Shown: piece after piece, positions 10,708 to 20,061 of the stretch
How positions within the stretch are numbered: the first letter of the stretch is position 1
Layout: each line of letters starts with the position of its first letter
NCBI RefSeq assembly: GCF_022179085.1
Contig: NZ_BPQE01000011.1
Span: 424,771 to 488,770 of the forward strand
DNA length: 64,000 nucleotides
Reading direction: 5' to 3'
Origin: Methylobacterium aerolatum
GTDB lineage: Bacteria > Pseudomonadota > Alphaproteobacteria > Rhizobiales > Beijerinckiaceae
The notes under the pieces: generated by a model
Database searches by the model: none
Told to the model about the DNA's origin: nothing
Seen by the model: only the letters and a program-made list of their open reading frames with translations
Position numbers and translations under genes: made by a program

Positions 10708-11307
10708 ATGCGGTCGTTGCGCGTCACCGGTCACGGCGTCGACCTGGGTGAGAGCCTCCGCAGCAGGGTCGAGGAGAGGATGGCGGCGACGCTGTCGAAG
10801 TACCTCGACACCCACATGCAGGACGGATGCACCGGCCACGTCACACTGCGCCGCGATGGCACGGCCTTCCGCACCGATTGCGTGCTTCACCTCGTCTCCG
10901 GCCTGACGATGGAAGCCGTGGGCAGCGCCCACGATCCCCGCGCCAGCTTCGAGCAGACCGCCGACCGGCTGGAGACCCGGCTGCGGCGCTACAAGCACCG
11001 CCTGAAGGAGCACGCCAACTCGCCGAAGGATGGCGCCCTCGAAGCCGCCTACGCGGTCCTCGCCCCGCCGGAGGACGATGAACCCGAGGCCGAGCCCGAG
11101 GTGGAGGGCGACGCCCATCCGCCGATCGTGGCCGAGAGCACGAAGGCCCTGCAGCGCCGCACCGTCGGCGAGGCGGTCACGGCCCTGGACCTGACAGGAT
11201 CGCCCGTCATTGTTTTCGTCCATGCTGGCACGGGGCGCGTCAACATCGTATACCGGCGGAGCGACGGAGCCATCGGTTGGGTCGATCCCCCAGGCGCCGG
11301 AGCCTGA
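10708..11307 (+). CDS. hpf: long-form ribosome hibernation promoting factor
   Basis: The 199-aa protein has an N-terminal HPF/RaiA domain (MRSLRVTGHGVDLGESLR, then helices and TLRRDGTAFRTDCVLHL) linked by an acidic Pro-rich linker to the C-terminal dimerisation domain (RRTVGEAVTALDLTGSPVIV). Long HPF drives 100S ribosome dimers in stationary phase or stress. Start is fixed by a strong GAGGAGGAAG site. It is followed by ptsN, the arrangement seen in many alphaproteobacteria. Confidence 0.92.
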   Translation: MRSLRVTGHGVDLGESLRSRVEERMAATLSKYLDTHMQDGCTGHVTLRRDGTAFRTDCVLHLVSGLTMEAVGSAHDPRASFEQTADRLETRLRRYKHRLKEHANSPKDGALEAAYAVLAPPEDDEPEAEPEVEGDAHPPIVAESTKALQRRTVGEAVTALDLTGSPVIVFVHAGTGRVNIVYRRSDGAIGWVDPPGAGA

Positions 11308-11449
11308 GCCCACAGGCTCAGACGGAACAGAGCCGGAACCGGCGCCTGCATCCGACCATTGGACACGGGATATGCCGGCCTCTCGGCTTGCCTATCGGTC
11401 TGGAAGGGGGCTGGCTCCACTGGAGCCAGGCGACGGGGCAACGGTCTCC

Positions 11450-11917
11450 ATGCCACTTCTCGAGTTTCTGGATCCCGATGCGGTGATCCCGTCTCTGCGT
11501 GCCCGCTCCAAGAAGCAGGTGTTGCAGGACCTCGCCGGGCAGGCCGCACGGCGCCTGCCCGCCCTCTCGGACCGGTCCGTCTTCGAGACGCTGCTCCAAC
11601 GCGAACGGCTCGGCTCCACCGGGATCGGTGACGGCGTGGCGATCCCGCACGGTAAGCTGCCGGGGCTGGATCGCCTGCACGGGCTCTTCGCCCGGTTCGA
11701 CCGGCCGGTGGACTTCGAGGCGCTGGACGGTCAGCCGGTGGACCTCGCCTTCCTTCTCCTCGCGCCGGAGGGCGCGGGGGCGGACCACCTCAAGGCCCTG
11801 GCGCAGGTCGCCCGCGTCCTGCGCGTGCCGGGAATGCTCGCCAGCATCCGCGCGGCCCGCGATGCGGGGGCGCTTTACGCCCTCCTCACCCGCAACGCCG
11901 CCTCCGAGGCTGCCTGA
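11450..11917 (+). CDS. ptsN: nitrogen-PTS EIIA protein
   Basis: The ATG at 11450 gives a 155-aa protein, the usual EIIA-Ntr length; longer upstream extensions lack family similarity. The phosphorylated His is H67 in DGVAIPHGKLPGL. It receives phosphate from EI-Ntr/NPr and regulates potassium, nitrogen or carbon-store metabolism in Rhizobiales; it does not import sugar. It lies directly after hpf and abuts the next gene, whose ATG follows its TGA directly. Confidence 0.92.
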   Translation: MPLLEFLDPDAVIPSLRARSKKQVLQDLAGQAARRLPALSDRSVFETLLQRERLGSTGIGDGVAIPHGKLPGLDRLHGLFARFDRPVDFEALDGQPVDLAFLLLAPEGAGADHLKALAQVARVLRVPGMLASIRAARDAGALYALLTRNAASEAA

Positions 11918-12247
11918 ATGCCGATACGGCCGACCCTCCTCGTCGTGGCCCTGCTCTCGTCCGTCGTGGGCGCCGCCGCGCAGGGCGGCGACGGCACCTG
12001 CGCGCGCGACGTAGTGGTGGCTCAATCGATGCAGCGGCAAGCCATCGACCAGCTCGAACAGGCCGACCTGTCCGACCAAGCCAAGAGCTGCCGCGTTTGG
12101 CGGCGCCATGTGGACACGATGCGCCGCGTGGCGGCCGTCTACGGCCGTTGCCTTTCCGGCAGCGACCGGACCACGGGCCTCGCCCAGGTCCAGACTTCCG
12201 AGAAGGAATTCGCGCAGGCGATCCGCGAGCGCTGCAAGGGCGAGTGA
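11918..12247 (+). CDS. small exported Cys-containing protein of unknown function
   Basis: The 109-aa product has a clear signal peptide (MPIRPTLLVVALLSSVVGAAA) and a mature part with four cysteines that could form two disulfides. It is helix-rich. It starts immediately after the ptsN stop, so it is probably co-transcribed. No family recognised. Confidence 0.7.
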   Translation: MPIRPTLLVVALLSSVVGAAAQGGDGTCARDVVVAQSMQRQAIDQLEQADLSDQAKSCRVWRRHVDTMRRVAAVYGRCLSGSDRTTGLAQVQTSEKEFAQAIRERCKGE

Positions 12248-12282
12248 TACCCCCCCCGGACCCCTAGCCGGGCCCGCGCGCC

Positions 12283-13068
12283 TCAGTTCACGCCGCGCAT
12301 CAGCGGTTCGGCGACCATCTTCACCGGCTTCCGGCGCCCGATCAGGATCGCGGCACGGGAGCGTTCCGGGTCGGTCTCGAAGCGGGTGCGCACCCAGCTG
12401 GCCAGGAACTTCAGATACTCCGAGGCCACCAGCCGTGCCGTCGGCGGATTGTGCCACCACGTGTCCGCATCGAAGCCGTCCGTCACCACCGGGTGGGGGA
12501 CGATACGGTCGCTGTCCTGCAGGGCATGATCGAGTTCGATCAGGGTCCGCGGCATGTGGTAGTTCGAGGTCACGACGGCGACGGTGTTGAAGTGGTGCAT
12601 CCGCATCCAGCGTCGGGTCTCGATGGCGTTGCCGATCGTGTTGCGCGCCCGGTAGTCGAGATCGACGCAGCAGGCGATCAGGTCGCGCTGGGTCGGGTTC
12701 AGGCGGGCCAGTTCCTCCCGGCTCGTCCGCTCGTTGACGCCGGTTATGAGCAGGCGGCGGCCGTAGCCGGCGGCGAGGAGGTTGATGGCGTCGCCGATGC
12801 GCTGGGCCCCTCCGGTCAGGGCGACGATCCCGTCCGTCCGCCCGTCGGGCGAACGCTCCTGCCGGGCGAGGGCGGCGACAAAGAGGAAGAAGCCGGCCGC
12901 GAATGCGAGGCAGCACAGACCGCCGACGACGGCGCCGAGGCCCAGGATCAGCGTCCGCAAAGGATGGCGGACCGCGCGGGACCGGGGCGATGCCGCGCAT
13001 CCGTGCCAAGTCCAGCCGATGGCATCGGCGGTGAAGGAGACGGGAGCGCGCGTCATCCGCGGGTTCAT
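12283..13068 (-). CDS. YdcF-family (DUF218) membrane-anchored protein
   Basis: An N-terminal membrane segment (about residues 35-60, LILGLGAVVGGLCCLAFAAG) is followed by a DUF218 domain: GIVALTGGAQRIGDAINLL, the RNTIGNAIETRRWM segment and TSNYHMPRTLIEL. Family members include SanA/ElyC-like envelope proteins. The ATG at 13068 is used, but the SD (CGGAGG) directly touches it; ATG at 13056 has a 12-nt spacing and may be the real start. An upstream Met at 13125 is also in frame. Confidence 0.85.
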   Translation of the reverse strand: MNPRMTRAPVSFTADAIGWTWHGCAASPRSRAVRHPLRTLILGLGAVVGGLCCLAFAAGFFLFVAALARQERSPDGRTDGIVALTGGAQRIGDAINLLAAGYGRRLLITGVNERTSREELARLNPTQRDLIACCVDLDYRARNTIGNAIETRRWMRMHHFNTVAVVTSNYHMPRTLIELDHALQDSDRIVPHPVVTDGFDADTWWHNPPTARLVASEYLKFLASWVRTRFETDPERSRAAILIGRRKPVKMVAEPLMRGVN

Positions 13069-13374
13069 CCTCCGGAGCTTAGCGCCGAATGCGGCGCCGT
13101 GGAGGCAGCCGCCCCGGCTGCCCACAGATCACTCACCCATTCCCTTGCCAATTCGTTAAGTCTCTTGCCGCTTTCGCTCCGTGCGGCCCCCATCGACGCA
13201 ACCTCTTCGCGAGCCGGAATTCTCGCTTCCCGCTGGACGATCTAGGGCGAGGGCCGATCCGGTCGATTCGCGGAGCCGCGATCCCGCTCCGGCCGCACGA
13301 GCCTGGGTCCGGCGGATATCCTCCGAATCCACACCGCCCCGGCGGGCGGTGCAGGGCCGGAATGGTGAGGCCCT

Positions 13375-14337
13375 TCAGGCCAGGTAGCGCCGCACGGTGA
13401 TTCGCGAGACGACCCCCGTGACCAGCGAGGCGATCACTCCGATGAGGGCGATGAAGACATAGCCGCGCAGGCCGATCTGGAAGGCGCCGAAAAGGGCCTC
13501 GATCTCCTGCCCCGCCGGCCCCGATTGCGTCGCACGGATCACCAAGCCCACCACGATGAAGGCCAGGATGGCGCAGCCTGCACCGATGCCGCCGCCGCGC
13601 AGGCCAAGGCCGAAGAAGCGCGCCTGGAAAGCCTTGGCGATGTAGTCGTCGCCGGCGCCGACGAAGTGCAGCACCTCCACCACCTCCCGGTTCCCCGCCA
13701 TGGCGCCCCGCGTGGCGAAGGTGACAGCCAGCCCCGTGGCGATGAGCACGAGGATCACCATACCGATGCCGACGCCGACGAAGGCGTTCGCCGCCGTCGA
13801 CAGGCGCTGGAGCCAGAGCCCATGGTCATCCAGCGTGGCGACTCCGGGCAGCGCCGCGGCGATCTTCGTCCGCAGGCGCCCGAGATCGGCCCTGTCGCCG
13901 ACGATGCGCAGGGCGATCAGCCGGGGCACGGGCAGGTCGGTGAGGTCGAGCCCGGAGCCGAGCCACGGCTCCAGCAGGCGCTCGGATTCCGCCTTGGAGA
14001 AGATCCGCGTCTGGGAGACGCTCGGCTCCTCCTTCGCCAGGGCCTCGGCGCGGGCGACGTCGGCCTCCACGTTGCGCCCGGCCCCGGGCCGCACCTGGAT
14101 CGTCACCTCCTGCGCCACGCTGGTCTGCCATTGCGTCGCGTTGGACGCGACGAGTTCCGCCGCCCCCGCGCAAAGCCCGGCCAAAAAGGTCAGGATCGCA
14201 ATGACCGCTGCCAGCGAACGGCTGGCGGCCGTGTCCGTCGGAACCAGCGGCGCATTGCGCCGGAGGTTGACGGGCAGCGTGGGATCGGGGGAGCCCGCCG
14301 CGCCGGCGCGGGCCCGTGCCTTGGCAGCGATATTCAT
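13375..14337 (-). CDS. ftsX: cell-division ABC transporter permease-like protein FtsX
   Basis: The 320-aa protein has a short cytoplasmic N-terminus, a first membrane helix ([20 protein letters not shown]), a large periplasmic loop and three C-terminal helices, which is the FtsX topology. The start overlaps the ftsE stop by 4 bp, so translation is coupled. With FtsE it controls cell-wall hydrolases at the division site in other bacteria; the amidase-activator partner is not encoded here. Confidence 0.92.
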   Translation of the reverse strand: MNIAAKARARAGAAGSPDPTLPVNLRRNAPLVPTDTAASRSLAAVIAILTFLAGLCAGAAELVASNATQWQTSVAQEVTIQVRPGAGRNVEADVARAEALAKEEPSVSQTRIFSKAESERLLEPWLGSGLDLTDLPVPRLIALRIVGDRADLGRLRTKIAAALPGVATLDDHGLWLQRLSTAANAFVGVGIGMVILVLIATGLAVTFATRGAMAGNREVVEVLHFVGAGDDYIAKAFQARFFGLGLRGGGIGAGCAILAFIVVGLVIRATQSGPAGQEIEALFGAFQIGLRGYVFIALIGVIASLVTGVVSRITVRRYLA

Positions 14338-15044
14338 TCCTCGATCCGCAGGCGGCCGCTGTCGAGCACCATGCGCCGGGCATCGACGGCATCCATGATG
14401 CCGAAATCGTGTGTGGCGATGATCACGGAAGTCCCGAGCTTGTTCAGTTCGAGGAAGAGGCGGAGCAGGCGCCGCCCGAGGGCGGGATCGACGTTGCCGG
14501 TGGGCTCGTCGGCGAGGAGCAGGTCCGGCCGGGCGATGAGGGCGCGGGCGATGGCCGCGCGCTGCTTCTCCCCGCCCGACAACAGCGGGGGCAGGGCGTG
14601 CATCCGCTCGCCGAGGCCGACCCAGCGGAGCAACTCCACCACCTCCGCGCGATAGCTCGTCTCCGACCGGCCCTGCACGCGCAGGGGCAGCGCCACGTTC
14701 TCGTAGGTGGTGAGGTGGTCGAGCAGGCGGAAATCCTGGAACACCACACCCATCCGCCGCCGCAGGGCGGTGAGCTTGTCGCTGGAGATCCCGGAGACCT
14801 CCTCGCCGAAGATCGCGACAGTGCCGCGGGTCGGCCGGGCGGAGAGGAGGATGAGGCGCAGCAAAGTCGTCTTGCCCGCGCCCGAGGGGCCGGTGAGGAA
14901 TTGGAAGGAGCGCGGTGCGATCCGGAAGCTCACGTCGGACAGCACCTCGGGCCCGAGGCCGTAGCGCATCCCCACGTGCTCGAACTGCACCACGGGCCGC
15001 TCGGCCCCCGGCAACAGGCTCTTCGTGTTTGCCTGAACGTTCAA
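14334..15044 (-). CDS. ftsE: cell-division ATP-binding protein FtsE
   Basis: The 236-aa ABC ATPase has Walker [13 protein letters not shown]-loop [20 protein letters not shown], signature LSGGEKQR and Walker [11 protein letters not shown] followed by the H-loop THDFG. These details (VFQDF, DEPTGN) are characteristic of FtsE. It pairs with FtsX immediately downstream. Confidence 0.95.
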   Translation of the reverse strand: MNVQANTKSLLPGAERPVVQFEHVGMRYGLGPEVLSDVSFRIAPRSFQFLTGPSGAGKTTLLRLILLSARPTRGTVAIFGEEVSGISSDKLTALRRRMGVVFQDFRLLDHLTTYENVALPLRVQGRSETSYRAEVVELLRWVGLGERMHALPPLLSGGEKQRAAIARALIARPDLLLADEPTGNVDPALGRRLLRLFLELNKLGTSVIIATHDFGIMDAVDARRMVLDSGRLRIEE

Positions 15045-15333
15045 CGCCGTCCCGCCGCTTCGCCGCCCCCGCCCTCAACCGGGCCCGGAGCCGGTCCCGC
15101 GCCGGGGGGCGCGTTTCACGAACTTCGATCGATGGCCCGCACGGCGCCGAGGGGGCCGCACGGACGATCGGGTGAATGTCGTCCCGCCTTCGCCGGACGG
15201 GCCGAGATTTTCAAGGCCCGCCGCCGCCGCGGGCGATTCACGGCAGGTTAACCGTGTCCTGCCACGCTTCCTCAAGATTTTTTCGTTCGCCCCGTGCTCA
15301 TTTGCCGGGGCCGACGCGCCGGGTGCTCCGCCG

Positions 15334-16158
15334 ATGTTGATCACCTGTCCGACCTGCGCCAGCAGTTACCGCATCAACGCGGCGAAGATCGGGCCGGAAG
15401 GCCGGTCCGTGCGCTGCGCCGCCTGCCGGGAAACGTGGTTCCTGTCGCCCACCGATGCCCTCGCCGAGGGCGAGGAGCCCGCGGAGGTCCTCGCGGGCGC
15501 CGCCTCCGGCGACCCCGTGTCGGAGGCGGCCTGGGCCGAGGCGGCCTCGTCCGTGCGCGAATCGGCGATGGCCCAAGAGGCCGCCGCAGAGGCCGCCGCC
15601 GGGGCGCCGGCCACGATCCGGCGGACGAAGTCGGCCACGTCCCGGAAGCCGACGAAGCGGGCCGGCGGCAAGCGCCCGTCGCGGGGCGCCAAATCCCTGC
15701 CGCTGACGCCCGCGGCCTTCCTCGGCCTCGGCCTCCTCGCCAGCCTGCCGGTGGCCTGCCTCGCCCGCGCGCAGATCGTGGGCGTCATACCGCGCAGCGC
15801 GGCGCTCTTCGGCGCCATCGGGTTGCCCGTGAACCGGCGCGGCCTCGAGATCCGCGACGTCGTGGCCTACCAGAGCTCCGCCGAGGACGAGCAGCCCCGG
15901 GAACTCGTCGTCGAGGGCGACGTGGTCGGCGTCGGGCGGGGCGTCGTGCCGATGCCGCCGATCGCGGTGACGGTGAGCGACGCCGCCGGCAAATCCGTGA
16001 CGACCTTCTCCGCACCGGCGCCCCGAAGCGTCCTCGGCGCGGGTGAATCCGCCCGCTTCCGCGCCAAACTCGCCGACCCGCCGACGCAAGGCCGGGTCGT
16101 GACCCTCCGTTTCGCGAACGCCGCGCCCAAGGGGCCCGCTCGGTCCGGCGAGGAATGA
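15334..16158 (+). CDS. MJ0042-type zinc-ribbon membrane protein
   Basis: The 274-aa protein begins with a zinc ribbon (MLITCPTCASSYRI ... VRCAACRETW, two CxxC knuckles). An Ala/Arg/Lys-rich linker leads to one transmembrane helix (about residues 127-150) and a C-terminal DUF3426-like extracytoplasmic domain. It is divergent from ftsE across 289 bp. ATG at 15334 is chosen because the zinc ribbon family starts exactly there. Function unknown; conserved beside ftsEX in related genomes by my recollection. Confidence 0.82.
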   Translation: MLITCPTCASSYRINAAKIGPEGRSVRCAACRETWFLSPTDALAEGEEPAEVLAGAASGDPVSEAAWAEAASSVRESAMAQEAAAEAAAGAPATIRRTKSATSRKPTKRAGGKRPSRGAKSLPLTPAAFLGLGLLASLPVACLARAQIVGVIPRSAALFGAIGLPVNRRGLEIRDVVAYQSSAEDEQPRELVVEGDVVGVGRGVVPMPPIAVTVSDAAGKSVTTFSAPAPRSVLGAGESARFRAKLADPPTQGRVVTLRFANAAPKGPARSGEE

Positions 16159-16174
16159 GCCTCCTGATCCCGCT

Positions 16175-16219
16175 GCGCAGCCCACCCCGCGACATCGCGG
16201 ATGGCGGGGTGGGCTGCGC
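16175..16219 (+). terminator. perfect 16-bp hairpin after the zinc-ribbon gene
   Basis: GCGCAGCCCACCCCGC (16175-16190) is exactly repeated in inverted form at 16204-16219 with a 13-nt loop. It starts 17 bp past the stop codon. There is no T tract, so it may be a Rho-assisted terminator, an RNA-stabilising hairpin or a repeat. Confidence 0.5.
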
Positions 16220-16285
16220 GCCGCGCCGCCGGGAGTTATAGCTGCGCCTGCGCTTGCCTAAGAGGCGCCGCCCGGGATCCTCCTG

Positions 16286-16471
16286 ATGTCGTCGAACACC
16301 GTCGTCCTCCTCGCCTGCATCGCCGTCGCGGTGGTCCTCGTTCTCGGCCTCGCCAACATGATGCGCGGCGGGAGCCCCAACATCTCCCAGCGGCTGATGC
16401 GCCTGCGGGTGATCCTTCAGTTCGTAGCGATCGTCGTGATCATGGGCGTCGTCTGGTGGCGCTCCGCCTGA
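16286..16471 (+). CDS. twin-transmembrane small protein
   Basis: This 61-aa protein consists of two hydrophobic helices (TVVLLACIAVAVVLVLGLA and VILQFVAIVVIMGVVWW) joined by a short polar loop with LMRLRV. The pattern matches the HIG1-like twin-TM small proteins that precede the cobalamin adenosyltransferase in Rhizobiales. Here the usual neighbour is separated by a PagL-like gene. Role unknown. Confidence 0.8.
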   Translation: MSSNTVVLLACIAVAVVLVLGLANMMRGGSPNISQRLMRLRVILQFVAIVVIMGVVWWRSA

Positions 16472-16489
16472 ACGCGGCGGAAGGTGTGA

Positions 16490-16515
16490 CCCCGGAGCCG
16501 CAGGCCGGGGTTTTT
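16490..16515 (+). terminator. Rho-independent terminator after the twin-TM gene
   Basis: CCCCGG (16490-16495) and CCGGGG (16505-16510) form a stem with a 9-nt loop, followed directly by TTTTT. Confidence 0.8.
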
Positions 16516-16608
16516 CGGGCCGTTGCGGGATGACGGCCCATTGCGGCCGAGATGTTCATGTTACGGTTGCGCACTTCGCTTTCCGTTCCGTCGATCTCTC
16601 GGGTTCGC

Positions 16609-17241
16609 ATGACCGCCCTCTCCCGCGTCTCCGTCATCGGCCTCGTCTTCGGCGCGTCGTTCGTCTCGGCCCAGGCGGCCGACCTCGGCGCGGCCCCGGC
16701 GCCCGCCGCCTACTACGCGCCGGTCCAGCCCCTGAGCATCGTGTCGGAACTCCGCCTCGGCGGCGCGGTGCAGGATCCCGGCAGCGCCGAGGGCAAGGCC
16801 CGGGGCTTCGCCAAGGAGAACATTAACGGCGAGATCCTGTTCGCCAAGCCGCTCGTGTTCCAGGATCCGTTCTGGCAGGCGTTCATCCCGCGCCCGACGG
16901 TGGGCGGCAGCTACAACACCGGTGGCCGGACGAGCTACGCATACCTCGGCGCCACCTGGACGCTCGAGGTCTTCCCGGAGACGCTGGGCCGCAAGGTCTT
17001 CATCGACGGCTTCTTCGGCGGCGCGGCCCATAACGGCTACACCGGTCCGAAGGCTCAGACACCCTACGGCTTCAACACGCTCGGCTGCTCCCCGCTGTTC
17101 CGCGAGGCGGCGGCGCTGGGCTACCGCATCACCGAGCACTGGAGCATCATGGCCACGATCGAGCACATGTCGAACGCCGGCCTGTGCGCGAACAACCGCG
17201 GCCTGACGAATTACGGCGGGAAGATCGGCTACACGTTCTGA
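16609..17241 (+). CDS. PagL-type lipid A 3-O-deacylase (acyloxyacyl hydrolase family)
   Basis: The product is about 210 aa with a signal peptide (MTALSRVSVIGLVFGASFVS, cleavage after AQA) and alternating beta strands ending in an aromatic residue (KIGYTF), as in outer-membrane barrels. The HxSN signature occurs as EHMSNAGLC with H186 and S188, the catalytic pair of PagL, which removes the 3-O acyl chain of lipid A. The third catalytic residue is not assigned with confidence. A Met at 16552 is in frame but would put extra residues before the signal peptide. Confidence 0.82.
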   Translation: MTALSRVSVIGLVFGASFVSAQAADLGAAPAPAAYYAPVQPLSIVSELRLGGAVQDPGSAEGKARGFAKENINGEILFAKPLVFQDPFWQAFIPRPTVGGSYNTGGRTSYAYLGATWTLEVFPETLGRKVFIDGFFGGAAHNGYTGPKAQTPYGFNTLGCSPLFREAAALGYRITEHWSIMATIEHMSNAGLCANNRGLTNYGGKIGYTF

Positions 17242-17327
17242 GGCCGCGGCCGGAGTGGACAAGCGGGCGTCGGACGTGAGACGACCGGTACGAGCCCCCT
17301 GACGGCGCGCCGCGCCCGGACCGGGGC

Positions 17328-17921
17328 GTGGACCGCTTGGGGGCAGTCTTGGTCACGCTGAACCGGATCTACACGCGCACCGGCGACAAGGGCACCACCG
17401 CCCTGGCCGACGGACAGCGCCGCTCGAAGGGCGACCTCCGGGTCGAGACCTACGGCACGGTGGACGAGACCAACTCCTGCATCGGCCTCGCCCGCCTCCA
17501 TGCGGACGAGCACCTCGACCGGATGCTCGGCGCCGTCCAGAACGACCTTTTCGATCTCGGTGCCGATCTTGCGACGCCCGAGGGGCCGGAGAAGCTGCCC
17601 TACGAACCCCTGCGGATCGTTCCCTCCCAGGTCGAGCGGCTGGAGCGCGACATCGACGCCCTCAACGCCACGATTCCGCCGATCAAGTCCTTCGTGCTGC
17701 CCGGCGGCTCGCCCTGCGCCGCCGCGCTCCACCTCGCCCGCACCGTGTGCCGCCGGGCGGAACGCCTCGCCGTGCGGCTGTCCGAGACGGAGGGCGAGGT
17801 CATCTCGCCCGAGGCGGTGCGCTACCTGAACCGCCTGTCCGACTTCCTCTTCGTGGCCAGCCGGGCCGCGAACCGCAACGGCGAGGACGACGTCCTCTGG
17901 GTTCCGGGCGCGAATCGCTGA
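17328..17921 (+). CDS. cob(I)yrinic acid a,c-diamide adenosyltransferase (PduO type)
   Basis: The 197-aa protein carries the PduO-family ATP-binding N-terminus (RIYTRTGDKGTTALADG), the YGTVDETNS motif and the C-terminal RTVCRRAERLAV helix. It makes adenosylcobalamin from reduced cobalamin and ATP, a cofactor of methylmalonyl-CoA-type mutases. GTG at 17328 is used; TTG at 17349 (closer to the conserved N-terminus, with a GGGGG upstream) is an alternative. It leads the conserved run etfB-etfA-hbd. Confidence 0.93.
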   Translation: MDRLGAVLVTLNRIYTRTGDKGTTALADGQRRSKGDLRVETYGTVDETNSCIGLARLHADEHLDRMLGAVQNDLFDLGADLATPEGPEKLPYEPLRIVPSQVERLERDIDALNATIPPIKSFVLPGGSPCAAALHLARTVCRRAERLAVRLSETEGEVISPEAVRYLNRLSDFLFVASRAANRNGEDDVLWVPGANR

Positions 17922-18082
17922 CCGCACGCGGGCCAGCGGCGACGCGCCTTGCAGCCCTGCGTTGACAAGGCAGAAATGTGGCCGCTACGGTCCCGCCGCC
18001 TTTCGAGGCGGCCGGTGACGCGCGCCCTGCGCGACGGACCCCGCCCCGGACGAGAAGATCAACGGGAAGGATCGAGAGCGCC

Positions 18083-18832
18083 ATGAAGGTTCTGGTGCCC
18101 GTGAAGCGGGTCGTCGACTACAACGTGAAGATCCGGGTGAAGCCGGATGGCTCGGGCGTCGAACTCGCCAACGTGAAGATGTCGATGAACCCGTTCGACG
18201 AGATCGCCGTCGAGGAGGCGATCCGCCTGAAGGAGAAGGGCAAGGCGACCGAGATCGTGGCCGTCTCGATCGGCCCGCAGCAGGCCCAGGAGACCCTGCG
18301 CACGGCCCTGGCGATGGGCGCCGACCGCGCCATCCTGATCAAGACCGACGTTACCTGCGAACCGCTGGCCGTCGCCAAGCTGCTCAAGGCCGTTGTCGAG
18401 AAGGAGAGCCCGCAGCTCGTCATCCTCGGCAAGCAGGCCATCGACGACGATTCGAACCAGACGGGCCAGATGCTCGGCGCCCTCCTCGGCTGGCCGCAGG
18501 GCACCTTCGCCTTCAAGGTGGAGATGGGCGAGGGCAGCCTGGACGTGACCCGCGAGGTGGACGGCGGCCTGCAGACCGTGACACTCAACCTCCCGGCCAT
18601 CGTCACGACGGACCTGCGCCTCAACGAGCCGCGCTACGCCTCGCTGCCCAACATCATGAAGGCGAAGAAGAAGCCCCTCGACGAGTTGAACCCGGAGGCG
18701 CTCGGCGTCGACGTGTCGCCCAAGCTCACGGTGCTGAAGACGGTGGAGCCCGCCGGGCGCTCCGCGGGCATCAAGGTCGGGTCCGCTGCGGAACTCGTCC
18801 AGAAGTTGAAGACCGAGGCCGGAGTAATCTGA
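18083..18832 (+). CDS. etfB: electron transfer flavoprotein beta subunit
   Basis: The 249-aa protein has the typical start [19 protein letters not shown], the AMP/ADP-binding region and the signature [20 protein letters not shown]-type segment near residues 155-175. With EtfA it takes electrons from acyl-CoA dehydrogenases and passes them to ETF-quinone oxidoreductase. It is followed 73 bp later by etfA. Confidence 0.95.
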   Translation: MKVLVPVKRVVDYNVKIRVKPDGSGVELANVKMSMNPFDEIAVEEAIRLKEKGKATEIVAVSIGPQQAQETLRTALAMGADRAILIKTDVTCEPLAVAKLLKAVVEKESPQLVILGKQAIDDDSNQTGQMLGALLGWPQGTFAFKVEMGEGSLDVTREVDGGLQTVTLNLPAIVTTDLRLNEPRYASLPNIMKAKKKPLDELNPEALGVDVSPKLTVLKTVEPAGRSAGIKVGSAAELVQKLKTEAGVI

Positions 18833-18905
18833 GCCTGACGATCCCTCGCCCGCGCTCCCGCTCCGGCGGTCGAGCGCGGCCCACCGCATACGGGGTTCCC
18901 CACAC

Positions 18906-19850
18906 ATGACCACGCTTCTTTTTGTCGAGCACGCCGACGGACAGGTAAAGGACGGCACGCTCAAGGCGCTCAGCGCCGCCAAGGACATCGGCGCGCCGAT
19001 CCACGCCCTCGTTGCGGGCAGCACCGCCAAGGCCGCCGCCGAGGCCGCCGGCAAGCTCGACGGGGTCGAGAAGGTGCTGCTGGCCGAGGACGCCGCCTAC
19101 GACCACGACCTCGCCGAGCCGGTCTCCGCGCTGATCGCGGCTGTGGCCGGCCCCTACGACACCATCGTGGCGGCGGCGACGACCACGGGCAAGAACGTGC
19201 TGCCCCGCGTGGCGGCGCTCCTCGATGTCGCCCAGGTCTCGGACATCATCAAGGTCGTCTCGGCCGACACCTTCGAGCGGCCGATCTACGCCGGCAACGC
19301 CATCCAGACTGTCCAGGCACCGGGACCCAAGCGGGTCGTCACGGTCCGCGCCGCCGCCTTCAAGCCGACGGGCGAAGGTGGGTCGGCGGCCCCGGTCGAG
19401 GCGGCCTCCGGCGCGGGCGCGGCGGCAGGCTCGACCTTCAAGAGCGAGGAGATCGCGAAGTCCGACCGGCCGGAGCTGGCGGGGGCGCGGATTATCGTGT
19501 CCGGCGGCCGGTCCCTCGGCTCCTCCGAGAAGTTCCACGAGCTCATCGAGCCCCTGGCCGACAGCCTCGGCGCGGCCGTAGGCGCCTCGCGCGCGGCGGT
19601 GGACGCGGGCTACGCTCCCAACGACTGGCAGGTCGGCCAGACCGGCAAGGTGGTCGCCCCCGATCTCTACGTTGCCGTCGGCATTTCCGGCGCCATCCAG
19701 CACCTCGCCGGGATGAAGGACTCGAAGGTCATCGTCGCCATCAATAAGGACGAGGATGCGCCGATCTTCCAAGTGGCGGATTACGGACTCGTCGGCGACC
19801 TGTTCCAGGTCGTGCCGGAACTCCAGTCCGAGATCGGCAAGGCCAAGTAG
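18906..19850 (+). CDS. etfA: electron transfer flavoprotein alpha subunit
   Basis: The 314-aa protein has an N-terminal alpha/beta domain, an Ala/Gly-rich hinge (~155-180) and the C-terminal FAD domain with [32 protein letters not shown] and [16 protein letters not shown]. It binds the FAD of the ETF dimer. This is the housekeeping ETF and would serve the acyl-CoA dehydrogenase at 50452-51615. Confidence 0.95.
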   Translation: MTTLLFVEHADGQVKDGTLKALSAAKDIGAPIHALVAGSTAKAAAEAAGKLDGVEKVLLAEDAAYDHDLAEPVSALIAAVAGPYDTIVAAATTTGKNVLPRVAALLDVAQVSDIIKVVSADTFERPIYAGNAIQTVQAPGPKRVVTVRAAAFKPTGEGGSAAPVEAASGAGAAAGSTFKSEEIAKSDRPELAGARIIVSGGRSLGSSEKFHELIEPLADSLGAAVGASRAAVDAGYAPNDWQVGQTGKVVAPDLYVAVGISGAIQHLAGMKDSKVIVAINKDEDAPIFQVADYGLVGDLFQVVPELQSEIGKAK

Positions 19851-20061
19851 CATCGCCAATTCGTCCTCGCCCCGATGCGGGGCGGGGACCGCACGGTCTT
19901 TTGCCGGGTTTGTTGCACCGCACGGGCCAGCCGGGTTCCTTCGCGGCATGAGATTGGGCTAGATAGCCGGACGGCGTTTCGTTGCTCGCGCCAGCACACC
20001 GTCCGGCCCCTCCGCAGGCCGACGGTGCGACGGGCGCGGATCGGGGGCAAAAGGTCTTCAA

